Source: DATDPM01 sp963841995
GTDB taxonomy: Bacteria > Pseudomonadota > Alphaproteobacteria > DATDPM01
Length of the DNA stretch: 64,000 nucleotides
NCBI GenBank assembly: GCA_963841995.1
Contig: CAWJEX010000007.1
Span: forward strand, 186,001-250,000
Reading direction: 5' to 3'
The first letter of the stretch is position 1; the number at the start of each line of letters is the position of its first letter. The notes under the pieces are model-generated. The model ran no database searches and had not been told where the DNA came from. It saw nothing but the letters and a program-made list of their open reading frames with translations. Position numbers and translations under genes: made by a program. Below are positions 46,015-54,975 of this stretch, piece by piece.

Positions 46015-46043
46015 TTGACGCCGGACAGGAACCAAACTAGAAC
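46015..46043 (+). promoter_or_regulatory. lexA promoter with overlapping SOS box
   Basis: TTGACG (46015-46020) and TAGAAC (46038-46043) are separated by exactly 17 bp. GAAC-N7-GAAC at 46029-46043 is the reverse complement of GTTC-N7-GTTC, the direct-repeat LexA box of alphaproteobacteria, and its second half lies in the -10 box. LexA bound here would block RNA polymerase, which fits autorepression. Confidence 0.8.
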
Positions 46044-46124
46044 AAGGCAATTCGTTTTTGTTTTGTTCTAGATACTGTGGTTCTGCGTCCTGGCAAGTGG
46101 AACGACCAAATACCGGGGAATAAC

Positions 46125-46850
46125 ATGCTGACGCGAAAACAACATGACCTCCTGATTTTCATCAACCGTCGCCTGAACGAGGGCGGGATTTCCCCATCTT
46201 TCGATGAAATGAAGGAAGCTCTGGGCCTCAAATCCAAATCCGGCATTCATCGCCTGATCACGGGCCTCGAAGAGCGCGGTTTCATCCGCCGCTTGGCGCA
46301 CCGGGCCCGGGCGCTTGAGGTTTTGCGCTTGCCGGAGAAAACCGCGGTCCCCGCCGCCCATCCATCGAATGGTGGCGCATCCAATGGCGGCGGACGGTTC
46401 TCACCCAATGTCATTCAGGGCAATTTCCGCGGCGCCCTTCCCGGCGCCCAGCCTGCCGCCGAGAGCGAGGCGGTGGAACTGCCGCTCTATGGCCGGATCG
46501 CCGCCGGCACACCCATCGAAGCTCTTCGGGACAATTCGGCATGCATCGACGTTCCCGCATCGATGCTCAGCAATGGCGAGCACTACGCCCTCGAAGTCGA
46601 TGGCGATTTGATGGTGGACGCCGGCATCTATGACGGCGATACGGTTCTCATTCAGCGCTGCGATACTGCCGAAAACGGCGCCATCGTCGTCGCCCTTATC
46701 GATGATCAGGAAGTCACCTTGAAACGCCTCCGCCGCAAGGGCGATTCGATCGCCTTGGAGCCGGCCAATCCGGTCTATGAAACCCGGATTTTCGGACCGG
46801 ATCGGGTGAAGGTGCAGGGGCGCCTCATTGCCCTGATGCGGAAATACTGA
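46125..46850 (+). CDS. lexA: SOS repressor LexA with Ser-to-Leu change at the autocleavage site
   Basis: The ATG at 46125 gives 241 residues. The N-terminal winged HTH is intact (MLTRKQHDLLIFINRRL, ISPSFDEMKEALGLKSKSGIHRLI). The linker is long and Gly/Asn/Ser-rich. The peptidase domain keeps the cleavage pair in RIAAGTP (Ala127-Gly128) and the catalytic Lys200 (VTLKRLRR). The nucleophile motif, normally GDSM, reads GDLMVDAG: Leu162, codon TTG at 46608-46610, one transition from TCG. Such a protein should bind DNA but not cleave itself. The upstream SOS box suggests it still controls its own promoter. Confidence 0.93.
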   Translation: MLTRKQHDLLIFINRRLNEGGISPSFDEMKEALGLKSKSGIHRLITGLEERGFIRRLAHRARALEVLRLPEKTAVPAAHPSNGGASNGGGRFSPNVIQGNFRGALPGAQPAAESEAVELPLYGRIAAGTPIEALRDNSACIDVPASMLSNGEHYALEVDGDLMVDAGIYDGDTVLIQRCDTAENGAIVVALIDDQEVTLKRLRRKGDSIALEPANPVYETRIFGPDRVKVQGRLIALMRKY

Positions 46851-46863
46851 ATTCCGTTTTCGC

Positions 46864-46889
46864 GCATGATCTTGTCAGTTCGAATCGGC
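46864..46889. repeat. Dispersed intergenic repeat, copy 2
   Basis: This matches 36921-36946 over 26 bases with three mismatches and lies directly after the lexA stop, at the edge of the comEC remnant. It resembles the short intergenic elements starting GCATGATCTT seen in many alphaproteobacteria. Confidence 0.6.
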
Positions 46890-46959
46890 TGCGTTGCGCC
46901 CTTGGTGCAGCGATCCGCCAGGCGCGCCGCGAAGGGCGATGTGGGGCATCGGCCGAGCG

Positions 46960-47200
46960 GCGCAACGCCGCGGGCGCCCGCCAAGGCACAACCCAAGCGG
47001 GCAGTGCGAAATAGAATGCGCCGCCGGTCCCCAAGTAGACCGGGACGAAGAGCGGCCAGCGGTCGCGCTCGGCTTCAAGCTCCTGGCGCAAAAACGCCGA
47101 GAGCCGGCAAAGCGCCCGCTCAGATGCCGCAACCGGAGCCTCGGCGGAAAGCGCGGTCACCGCGGCGATCTCTTTGCCCGCGGCTTTGGCCGTGTGGTAA
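46960..47200 (-). pseudogene. comEC: Remnant of a ComEC/Rec2-like DNA uptake gene (N-terminal fragment)
   Basis: A minus-strand frame contains LCRLSAFLRQELEAERDRWP followed by LFVPVYLGTGGAFYFALP, which resembles the amphipathic start and first membrane segment of alphaproteobacterial ComEC. Similarity stops after about 50 residues; the remaining 600 or more residues (competence and MBL domains) are absent and the frame closes near lexA. In related genomes comEC sits between lexA and gltX in this orientation, so a large deletion is likely. The assignment rests on a short match. Confidence 0.5.
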
Positions 47201-47265
47201 ATAGCTCGGCCTCGCGGACCTCCCGCCGGTCTCTCCCCAGCAATGGCCCCAGCGATTTCAATAGC

Positions 47266-48669
47266 ATGACCGTCGTCACCCGCTTCGCCCCCTCGCCCAC
47301 CGGTTTCCTGCACGTCGGCGGCGCCCGCACCGCCCTTTTCAACTGGTTATACGCCCGGCACTTCGGCGGCACGTACCGGTTGCGGCTCGAGGATACCGAT
47401 CGGGCGCGCTCAACCAAAGAGGCGATCGATGCGATCCTGAACGGCTTGGCTTGGCTCGGCCTCGATCACGATGGCGAGGTGGTCTATCAGTCGAAAAACG
47501 CCGAGCGGCACGCCGAGGTCGCACGCCAGCTGCTTGCCGCCGGCCGCGCCTATTATTGCTATTGCTCGCCGGAAGAATTGGCGCAGATGCGCGAGAAGGC
47601 GCGCGCCGACGGCAAGCCCCTGCGTTATGACGGGCGCTGGCGCGGCCGCGACCCCAGCGAGGCCCCGAAGAACGTCCCGCCCGTCGTCCGTCTCAAGGCG
47701 CCCCAGACCGGCGAGACGGTGATTCAAGACCGGGTTCAAGGCGAAGTCCGGGTCGCCAACGATCAGCTCGACGACATGGTGCTGCTGCGCGCCGACGGAA
47801 CGCCGACCTATATGCTCTCGGTCGTCGTCGACGATCATGATATGGGGATCACCCACGTGATTCGCGGCGACGACCATCTGACCAACGCCTTCCGGCAGGC
47901 GCAGATCTATCTCGCTTTCGATTGGCCGATCCCGGAATTCGCCCACATTCCGCTCATTCACGGTGCGGACGGCGCGAAGCTCTCCAAGCGTCATGGAGCG
48001 GTTTCCCTCGAAGCCTATCGCGATATGGGATTTCTGCCCGAAGCCTTGCGCAATTACCTGCTTCGCCTCGGCTGGAGTCATGGCGATGCCGAAATCATTT
48101 CGACCCAGGAAGCCATCGAATGGTTCGACCTCGATGCGGTGGGGCGCTCCGCCGCCCGCTTCGATTTGGCCAAGCTCACCAATCTCAACGGCCATTACAT
48201 ACGCGCGACAGCCGATGCCAGACTCGTCGAACACGTCGTTCCGTTTATCGCCAAGCTGGTCGGACACGAACCGGATCAGGCCGCACGGCAACGGCTTGCC
48301 GCCGGCATGCCCGGGTTGAAACAGCGGGCCAATGCTTTGGTCGAGCTGGCGAAGAGCGCCCTCTTCTATGTGTGCGAACGCCCGATTCCTATCGAACCGG
48401 CGGCGGAAAAGCTCCTCGATCAAGCGGCACGGGAAAGGCTCGGCCGCTTGCGAAATCGTCTTAAGGTCTTGGCGGAGTGGACCGAAAGCCGTTTAGAGGC
48501 CGAGATCCGGGGATTTGCCGAGGATGAAAAGACCGGGCTCGGCCAAATCGCTCAACCGCTTAGGGCCGCATTAACCGGATTGAAGGTTTCTCCCGGCATC
48601 TTTGAGGTGATGGCCACATTGGGCCGCGACGAGGTCTTAGGACGCCTCGACGATGTCTCGGGCCAATGA
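47266..48669 (+). CDS. gltX: Glutamyl-tRNA synthetase
   Basis: The ATG at 47266 gives 467 residues; the frame stays open upstream across the comEC remnant without similarity. FAPSPTGFLHVGGARTALFN is the class I HIGH region and KLSKRHGAVS the KMSKS equivalent; LRLEDTDRARS is typical. It charges tRNA-Glu. gltA follows 147 nt downstream. Confidence 0.96.
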   Translation: MTVVTRFAPSPTGFLHVGGARTALFNWLYARHFGGTYRLRLEDTDRARSTKEAIDAILNGLAWLGLDHDGEVVYQSKNAERHAEVARQLLAAGRAYYCYCSPEELAQMREKARADGKPLRYDGRWRGRDPSEAPKNVPPVVRLKAPQTGETVIQDRVQGEVRVANDQLDDMVLLRADGTPTYMLSVVVDDHDMGITHVIRGDDHLTNAFRQAQIYLAFDWPIPEFAHIPLIHGADGAKLSKRHGAVSLEAYRDMGFLPEALRNYLLRLGWSHGDAEIISTQEAIEWFDLDAVGRSAARFDLAKLTNLNGHYIRATADARLVEHVVPFIAKLVGHEPDQAARQRLAAGMPGLKQRANALVELAKSALFYVCERPIPIEPAAEKLLDQAARERLGRLRNRLKVLAEWTESRLEAEIRGFAEDEKTGLGQIAQPLRAALTGLKVSPGIFEVMATLGRDEVLGRLDDVSGQ

Positions 48670-48717
48670 CGGCGGATCTCTCCGATAAAAGATGCCGCCC
48701 GAAAGTCATTTGCATTA

Positions 48718-48736
48718 TTGGCCGAAATACGGCCAA
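48718..48736 (+). promoter_or_regulatory. Hairpin in the gltX-gltA gap
   Basis: TTGGCCG-AAATA-CGGCCAA forms a perfect 7-bp stem with a 5-base loop, 80 nt before the gltA start. No T run follows, so it is not a standard terminator; it could be in the gltA leader or be an operator. Confidence 0.35.
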
Positions 48737-48816
48737 ATCATCACTGTTCGCGACCGCAGCATTGGGCAATTAGGGGAACCTGCGATCGCCCATCAGCCTA
48801 GCGAGAGGCCTGCACC

Positions 48817-50148
48817 ATGCGCGAGACATCTTCGGCAAAGCCCAAGGAAGAAGCGGCCAATTCCGTCACCCTGATCGATAACCGCACCGGAAAGCAGTTC
48901 GAGTTCCCGTTGATCGACGGGAGCACCGGCCCGGCGGTCATCGACATCCGCAAGCTCTACGACGAAACCGGATATTTCACTTACGATCCGGGCTTCACCT
49001 CAACCGGCAGCTGCGAATCCAAGATTACCTATATCGACGGCGATGCGGGCATCCTGATGCACCGCGGCTATTCGATCGAGGAATTGGCGGAAAAAAGCGA
49101 CTTCATGGAGGTCTGCCACTTGCTGCTGTTCGGCGAGCTTCCCAACGCCGCCGAGAAGGCCAAATTCCAAGCCGACATCACCCGGCACACCATGCTCCAC
49201 GAGCAGATCAATTACTTCTTCCGCGGATTCCGCCGTGACGCTCATCCGATGGCGGTTATGGTCGGCGTGGTCGGCGCGCTTTCGGCCTTCTATCACGACA
49301 GCTCGGACATCAACGATCCGCGGCAGCGAATCGTGACGTCCTATCGGTTGATCGCGAAGATGCCGACGATTGCGGCGCAAGCCTATAAGTATTCGATCGG
49401 CCAGCCCTTCATGTATCCGCGCAACGATTTGAGTTTCGCAGAGAACTTCCTCTACATGACTTTCGCGGTCCCGTGCGAGGAATACAAAATCAGTCCGGTC
49501 CTGGCCCGCGCCATCGACCGCATCTTCATTCTGCATGCCGATCACGAGCAGAATGCATCGACATCGACCGTGCGGCTCGCCGGTTCATCCGGCGCCAATC
49601 CCTTTGCCTGTTTGGCCGCGGGCATCGCTTCCTTGTGGGGCCCGGCCCATGGCGGCGCCAACGAAGCCGTGCTCAAGATGCTGGGCGAAATCGGCACCAA
49701 GGATCGGATTCCGGAATTCATCAAGCGCGCGAAAGACAAAAACAATTCGTTCCGCCTCATGGGATTTGGCCATCGCGTCTACAAGAATTACGATCCGCGC
49801 GCGACGGTAATGCGCAAGACCTGCCACGAAGTGTTGAACGAACTGGGGGTCGAGAACGACCCGCTTCTGCCGCTCGCCATGGAACTCGAGCGCGTCGCGC
49901 TGGAAGACGAATATTTCGTCGAGCGCAAATTGTTTCCGAATGTGGATTTCTACTCCGGAATCATTCTTCAGGCATTGGGCATGCCGACCTACATGTTCAC
50001 GGTAATGTTTGCCATTGCGCGAACCGTTGGCTGGATGTCCCAGTGGCTGGAGATGATGGAGGATCCGCAGCGCAAGATCGGCCGCCCGCGGCAATTGTAT
50101 ACGGGTGCGACGGCGCGGTCCTATGTGCCGCTCGACCAGCGCGAATAA
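48817..50148 (+). CDS. gltA: Citrate synthase
   Basis: The protein has 443 residues. The active-site His residues are in HADHEQNASTSTVRLAGSSG and FGHRVYKNYDPRA, and the Asp in FPNVDFYSGI. It condenses oxaloacetate and acetyl-CoA. It is the type II hexameric form by length and N-terminal extension. It converges with gloA. Confidence 0.97.
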   Translation: MRETSSAKPKEEAANSVTLIDNRTGKQFEFPLIDGSTGPAVIDIRKLYDETGYFTYDPGFTSTGSCESKITYIDGDAGILMHRGYSIEELAEKSDFMEVCHLLLFGELPNAAEKAKFQADITRHTMLHEQINYFFRGFRRDAHPMAVMVGVVGALSAFYHDSSDINDPRQRIVTSYRLIAKMPTIAAQAYKYSIGQPFMYPRNDLSFAENFLYMTFAVPCEEYKISPVLARAIDRIFILHADHEQNASTSTVRLAGSSGANPFACLAAGIASLWGPAHGGANEAVLKMLGEIGTKDRIPEFIKRAKDKNNSFRLMGFGHRVYKNYDPRATVMRKTCHEVLNELGVENDPLLPLAMELERVALEDEYFVERKLFPNVDFYSGIILQALGMPTYMFTVMFAIARTVGWMSQWLEMMEDPQRKIGRPRQLYTGATARSYVPLDQRE

Positions 50149-50196
50149 TCCGCAGGGTTAATCCGGAGTCGTTGTTTCACGGCGACCAACCGGCGG

Positions 50197-50622
50197 TCAC
50201 GAACGCTCGATAAGCTCGACTTTGTAACCATCGGGATCTTCGATGAAGGCGATGACGGTGGTGCCGTGCTTCATTGGCCCGGGCGGCCGGGTGACTTTCA
50301 CGCCATCGGCCTTCAATTCGTCGCAGGTGCGATAAATATTGGGCACGCCGATCGCGACATGGCCGTAAGCCGTGCCGATGTCGTACTTGTCTTGATCCCA
50401 ATTGTAAGTGAGCTCCAGAACCGTATGCGAATCTTCGTCGCCATAGCCGACGAAGGCCAGGGTGAACCGGCCGTCGGGATATTCCTGCTGTCGGAGCACT
50501 TTCATCCCGAGCTTGTCGCGGTAGAATTTCAACGACGTATCGAGATTGCCCACCCGCAACATCGTGTGGAGCATCCGGAATTTGCCGTTGGCGTTTTTCG
50601 TCGCCGATTGCTGCGTCGCCAT
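50197..50622 (-). CDS. gloA: Lactoylglutathione lyase (glyoxalase I)
   Basis: The ATG at 50622 gives 141 residues. Metal ligands are visible as His in RMLHTMLRV, Glu in TVLELTYNWD, His in YGHVAIGV and Glu in GYKVELIE. It isomerises the methylglyoxal-glutathione adduct. It starts 11 nt after the lpxB stop, so it may be the last gene of the lipid A operon. Confidence 0.95.
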   Translation of the reverse strand: MATQQSATKNANGKFRMLHTMLRVGNLDTSLKFYRDKLGMKVLRQQEYPDGRFTLAFVGYGDEDSHTVLELTYNWDQDKYDIGTAYGHVAIGVPNIYRTCDELKADGVKVTRPPGPMKHGTTVIAFIEDPDGYKVELIERS

Positions 50623-50633
50623 TTCTTGCCTCC

Positions 50634-51849
50634 CTACGTCGCCGATTGCGTCTCGCCGTTCGATCCTTGCATCCCGATCACCGTCAAGACCGCTCGCGCG
50701 GCCTGATGACCGGGCCTCGGGCCGCCTTGGCCGAGGCGCCGCAACGCCTCCTTCATCGCCGAGCGCTGGGCATCCCGCGTGCCGGAATCGCGCAACAGCA
50801 ATAATAGCGCGGAGGCCAACGCTTCGGGATAACAGTCTTCGAGCAATAATTCGGGAATCGCGCCGCGGCCAAGAACGAGATTCACGAGGGTCACATATTG
50901 CACATGCACAAGCCGGCGCGCCAGCCACGCGGAGAACCGATTCATGCGATAGGCGACGACCATCGGCGTGCCGGCCCTTGCCAGTTCGAGGGTCACGGTC
51001 CCGGAAGCGGCGAGAGCCGCGGTGCTGGCCGCCATCGCCGCAAAACGCTCGTCGCCGCGGACCTGAATAACCGGAACCGGCCAGCTCTGCAGGACGGTTC
51101 CGACCTCATCGGCCACGGCATCGGCCACGATCGCGACACAGCGAAGCTTCGGCGCCGTTGCCATCAGCCGTTCGACGGTTTCGCGATAGATGGGCAATAG
51201 CCTCGATACTTCGCTGCGGCGGCTTCCCGGAAGCAGGCACAAGACGGTTTCGTTTCCGCCAATTCCGTGTTTGGCGCGAAACCCTCCGCCGTCGTGAGCG
51301 ATTTCACCGCGGATCGCCGGATGGCCCACGTAAGTGCAGGCCAGCCCGTATTTTTCAAAGTAGGGCGGCTCGAAAGGCAGAAGTACCAGAAGATGGTCGA
51401 CGATATGCGCCAGTTTCCGCGCGCGGCCGCTTCGCCACGCCCAGACCTGCGGCGCTACGTAATGAATGAGCGGAATTTTGGGCCCGCCCCGGCGGGCCGC
51501 TTTCTTCAGCCGCGCCGCAACCCGGAAGCAGAAGCTCGGCGCATCGATGGTCACGACGGCGGCGGGGTGGAGCTTGATGATCGCTTCCACGGTCTCGTCA
51601 ATGCGCCGCATTAACTTCGGGAGCCGTGGCAGAACTTCGACGATACCCATGACCGAGAGATCCGCCATGGGAAAGAGGCTCTGCAAACCTTGCGCCGACA
51701 TCCCGGCGCCGCCGATGCCGGCGAATCGAATTTTGCTTCCGCTCAATTCCTTGAGTGCGGACATCAGATCGGCGCCGATGACGTCGCCCGATGGCTTCCC
51801 CGGCAATCAGGAACAACAGAGGTTCCTGTTCGCCGGATGCTGCGTTCAC
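50634..51849 (-). CDS. lpxB: Lipid-A-disaccharide synthase (frameshifted near N-terminus)
   Basis: The N-terminus from ATG 51849 (EQEPLLFLIAGE) and the rest (PSGDVIGADLMSALKEL, YVAPQVWAWRSGRARK, GSRRSEVSRLLP, ASGTVTLELA) are in two frames. An extra base at about 51795-51798 explains it, since AGEPSGD is the family signature. The restored protein has about 404 residues. It joins UDP-diacylglucosamine and lipid X. Its start overlaps the lpxI stop (ATGA). Confidence 0.9.
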
Positions 51850-52669
51850 TCCGCCACCTCGATGCCGAGAATGAACAATCCGGTTTCATCGGCTATCGCG
51901 GCAACCGCCGACGGATCGACGATCAGCGACCCTCCGGCTTCGACCGCGATTCCGCGAAGGCTCGCCGCCGCCGCCGCCGCCACGGTTCGCACCCCGATGG
52001 TCGGGAGATCGACCCGGCGTTCCTGACCCGGTTTCTTCAGCTTGATCAAGACGCCGCCCGTTCCTTCACGGCGCAATTCGAAACAGCGCGCGATCAGCGC
52101 ATCGGTGCCTTCGATCGCCTCCACGCCAAGGACGATCCCCTGCTGCACCACCCCACTGCCTGGCCGACATCGAGCCGCCCGAGGGCCTTCGCAACATCGA
52201 TACCGACCGCGATGTCGGCTTCGGCCTGTGCATCGGGCGCAATACGACCGTAGAGCTTTGCCGCCGTCACCATTTGATCGAGAATTTCGTCCGGGCCGAC
52301 CACGCGAAATCCCGCTTCCTCGAATTCCCTCACCACCGCCGACAGCAACCCGTCATCGCCCAAAGCCGAGCGTGCGAGCCGCGCCAGGAATTTTGCCGTG
52401 CGAAGATCAGGGCGCAACGCCGACAGCGACGGCCGTCGCACCGCGCCCGCCAGCACGACTTCTTGCGCCGCGACTTCGCGCAATTTGGCGAAGGCGGTGC
52501 CGGCGGCACCGAGCCGCGACCAGATATGCGGCGTCCCGGCGATGGCTTCCGGATCGGCTTGTCCCTCGATGGCGACCACGAAAAAATCGCGGCCCGAAAG
52601 GCGGCAGGCATCGATGAGGCGAGCCGGAAGCTCGCCCTGGCCAGCGATGATGCCAAGCTTAGGCGGCAT
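51846..52669 (-). CDS. lpxI: UDP-2,3-diacylglucosamine pyrophosphatase LpxI (frameshifted)
   Basis: From ATG 52669 the N-terminal part reads PPKLGIIAGQGELPARLIDA, typical of LpxI, through LDVGQAV. The C-terminal part (VVQQGIVLGVEAIEGTDALI, DLPTIGVRT) is in another frame. Unlike the other breaks here, the shift needs one base added to, or two removed from, the C4 run at 52152-52155. The restored length is about 274 residues. LpxI replaces LpxH in alphaproteobacteria and makes lipid X. The start lies within the lpxA end. Confidence 0.88.
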
Positions 52670-53459
52670 TCCCCGACTTCGGCTGGCATACGCCGCGTGA
52701 CGATGCCGCCCGCATGAAGGAAACAATTTCCATCACTGTCTCGTTATTCTCGAACATCTCGACCACGTCGTCGAGCCGTTCGGCGAAGGCGCCTTCCTGA
52801 GCAAAGAGGAGCCGGTAAGCGGTGCGCAGTGCATGGATGTTCTCGCGCGAGAAGCCCCGGCGCTTCAATCCGATGATATTCAGGCCCGATAGGCGGGCGC
52901 GGTCGCCCATCACCGACCCGTAGGGAATTACGTCCTGCTCGACGCCGGACATCCCGCCGATCATGGCATGACGGCCGATACGCGCGAATTGATGAACCGC
53001 CGACAGACCGCCCAGAATGGCAAAGTCTCCGATTTCGACGTGGCCGCCCAGCGTTGCATTGTTGGCCATGATGACATGATCGCCAATCTTGCAGTCATGC
53101 GCCACGTGGCTCCCAACCATAAACAGGCACCCATCGCCGACGCGAGTCACCATGCCGCCACCTTCGGTGCCGGGATTCATCGTGACGTGTTCGCGAATTA
53201 CATTGTTTCGGCCGATGACGAGCGTCGAAGGCTCGCCCTTGTATTTCAAGTCTTGCGGCGGATGGCCGATGGAGGCAAAGGGAAAGACCCGCGTGTCGTC
53301 GCCGATTTCGGTGCGGCCGGTGACCACGATGTGCGAATAGAGTTGCACGCGGTCGCCCAACGTTACGTTGGCGCCCACGCAGCAATAAGGACCGATGGCA
53401 ACGTCGGCGCCGATCGAAGCTCCCGGTTCGATGATCGCCGTCGGATGAATTTTCGTCAA
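52659..53459 (-). CDS. lpxA: UDP-N-acetylglucosamine acyltransferase
   Basis: The protein has 266 residues. The left-handed beta-helix hexapeptide repeats are obvious; SHVAHDCKIG holds the catalytic His and GGLSAVHQFARIG is typical. It transfers the first hydroxyacyl chain onto UDP-GlcNAc. The last residues are helical (MFENNETVMEIVSFMRA). It starts 1 nt after fabZ. Confidence 0.97.
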   Translation of the reverse strand: MTKIHPTAIIEPGASIGADVAIGPYCCVGANVTLGDRVQLYSHIVVTGRTEIGDDTRVFPFASIGHPPQDLKYKGEPSTLVIGRNNVIREHVTMNPGTEGGGMVTRVGDGCLFMVGSHVAHDCKIGDHVIMANNATLGGHVEIGDFAILGGLSAVHQFARIGRHAMIGGMSGVEQDVIPYGSVMGDRARLSGLNIIGLKRRGFSRENIHALRTAYRLLFAQEGAFAERLDDVVEMFENNETVMEIVSFMRAASSRGVCQPKSGNAA

Positions 53460-53460
53460 A

Positions 53461-53934
53461 TCAGTCGTCCAGGATCATGGCGGTGTAGATCGCCTCGGCG
53501 ACCAAAACGCCGTCCACCTTTGCCTCGCCCGAAAATTTCCAGACATTGCCGCGATGGTGTTGGCGCGTCACGTGAACGTGCAAGGTGTCGCCCGGAAACA
53601 CCGGTTTCCGGAATCGCGCGTTTTCGATCGACATGAAATAAACGAGCTTCCCCTCAGATTGGGCTCCCAAGGCATGCACGACGACAACCGCCGCGGTCTG
53701 CGCCATCGCCTCGATCAGAAGCACGCCCGGCATCACCGGACGGCAGGGAAAGTGGCCTTGGAAATACGGTTCGTTGATCGACACGTTCTTGATGCCGATG
53801 GCCCCGCGCCCAGGCATCAGATCCACCACGCGGTCGATCATGAGAAAGGGATAGCGATGGGGGATCATCTTCATGACCCCCTCGACATCGATCGAAATCG
53901 CGGTGTTGTCCTGTACCGCCGTGGTTTCCATCAT
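53461..53934 (-). CDS. fabZ: 3-hydroxyacyl-ACP dehydratase FabZ
   Basis: The protein has 157 residues. HRYPFLMIDRVVD and HFPCRPVMPGVLLIEAMAQ (catalytic His and Glu) define FabZ. It dehydrates hydroxyacyl-ACP and so competes with LpxA and LpxD for precursors. It directly abuts lpxD and lpxA. Confidence 0.97.
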   Translation of the reverse strand: MMETTAVQDNTAISIDVEGVMKMIPHRYPFLMIDRVVDLMPGRGAIGIKNVSINEPYFQGHFPCRPVMPGVLLIEAMAQTAAVVVVHALGAQSEGKLVYFMSIENARFRKPVFPGDTLHVHVTRQHHRGNVWKFSGEAKVDGVLVAEAIYTAMILDD

Positions 53935-54963
53935 CTACCCGCCTTTCCGCTTGCCCTCCGCCAGCCTCGCCAGAGCGACGCTTTGGCGATGCCATTGCCG
54001 GATCGGCATGGCCGGGAAGCCACCGATGGTGGCGCCGGCCGGGATATCCTTCATGACGCCGCTCTTGGCGGCAATCCGGGCGCCGTGGCCAATTCGCAAA
54101 TGGCCGGCGAACCCGGCCTGCCCACCGACCACCACATAATCACCGAGTTTGGTGCTGCCCGAAAAGCCAACCTGGGCCGCAAGCACACAGCCACGGCCCA
54201 ACTGGACGTTGTGCCCGATATGAATGAGATTATCAATCATGCACCCAGGCCCTATCACCGTATCGGGGCCACTGCCGCGGTCAATCGTCGAGTTGGCGCC
54301 GATTTGGACGTCGTCATGGATGACGGCTCGGCCGAGTTGGGGCACATTTAGATAGGCTCCGTCATCGGGCGCAAAACCGAAGCCGGCCTGGCCGATACGC
54401 GCGCCCAATTCGATCACGACCCGATTGCCGATCAGGCAATGGCTGAGCGAGACACCCGACCCGATCGTACAATCATCGCCCAGAACCGCGCCGGCGGCGA
54501 TCACCGTATTGGCGCCAATTCGGCAATTCCTGCCGATTTCCACGCGCGGGCCGATGACGACCCCGGGCGCGATCTGAGCATTTGCACCGATCTGCGCCGA
54601 GGGGTCGATGGGTCTATCCGGATCACCGATTTCGTCGGTTCCAGCCGCGGGGTAAAAGGCCCTTGCCACCAGGGCATAGGCTTTATACGGCTGATCCGTG
54701 ATCAGCAGCGCCATGCCGGGAGGCGCCTGTGCCACAAGTTCGGGCTCGACGATGCATGCAGTCGCGCGCGATTCCACATATGCCGAGGTATAGCGCTTGT
54801 TATCGAGAAAGCTGATCTCGCCCGCACCGGCGGTTTCCAAAGGCGCCACGTCGCGGACGGCTACATCGCCGTCCGCGCCGGGATTAAGCTGCGCCCCGGA
54901 GATCCGGGCAAGCTCGCCCAAGGCGAATGGACCATGGACTGAAAAAAACCGGGGATCCGCCAT
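53935..54963 (-). CDS. lpxD: UDP-3-O-acylglucosamine N-acyltransferase
   Basis: The protein has 342 residues. An N-terminal uridine-binding domain (FFSVHGPFALGELARISG, ISFLDNKRY) is followed by beta-helix repeats; IHIGHNVQLG contains the catalytic His. It adds the second acyl chain to the glucosamine of lipid A. It lies 12 nt after the skp-like gene. Confidence 0.97.
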   Translation of the reverse strand: MADPRFFSVHGPFALGELARISGAQLNPGADGDVAVRDVAPLETAGAGEISFLDNKRYTSAYVESRATACIVEPELVAQAPPGMALLITDQPYKAYALVARAFYPAAGTDEIGDPDRPIDPSAQIGANAQIAPGVVIGPRVEIGRNCRIGANTVIAAGAVLGDDCTIGSGVSLSHCLIGNRVVIELGARIGQAGFGFAPDDGAYLNVPQLGRAVIHDDVQIGANSTIDRGSGPDTVIGPGCMIDNLIHIGHNVQLGRGCVLAAQVGFSGSTKLGDYVVVGGQAGFAGHLRIGHGARIAAKSGVMKDIPAGATIGGFPAMPIRQWHRQSVALARLAEGKRKGG

Positions 54964-54975
54964 TTCCGCCTATTG

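Noticed and set aside
15399..52669. Programmed ribosomal frameshifting as the cause of the split genes
   Set aside because: The sites share no slippery sequence or downstream structure and fall in unrelated genes not known to use frameshifting; indels or errors are simpler.
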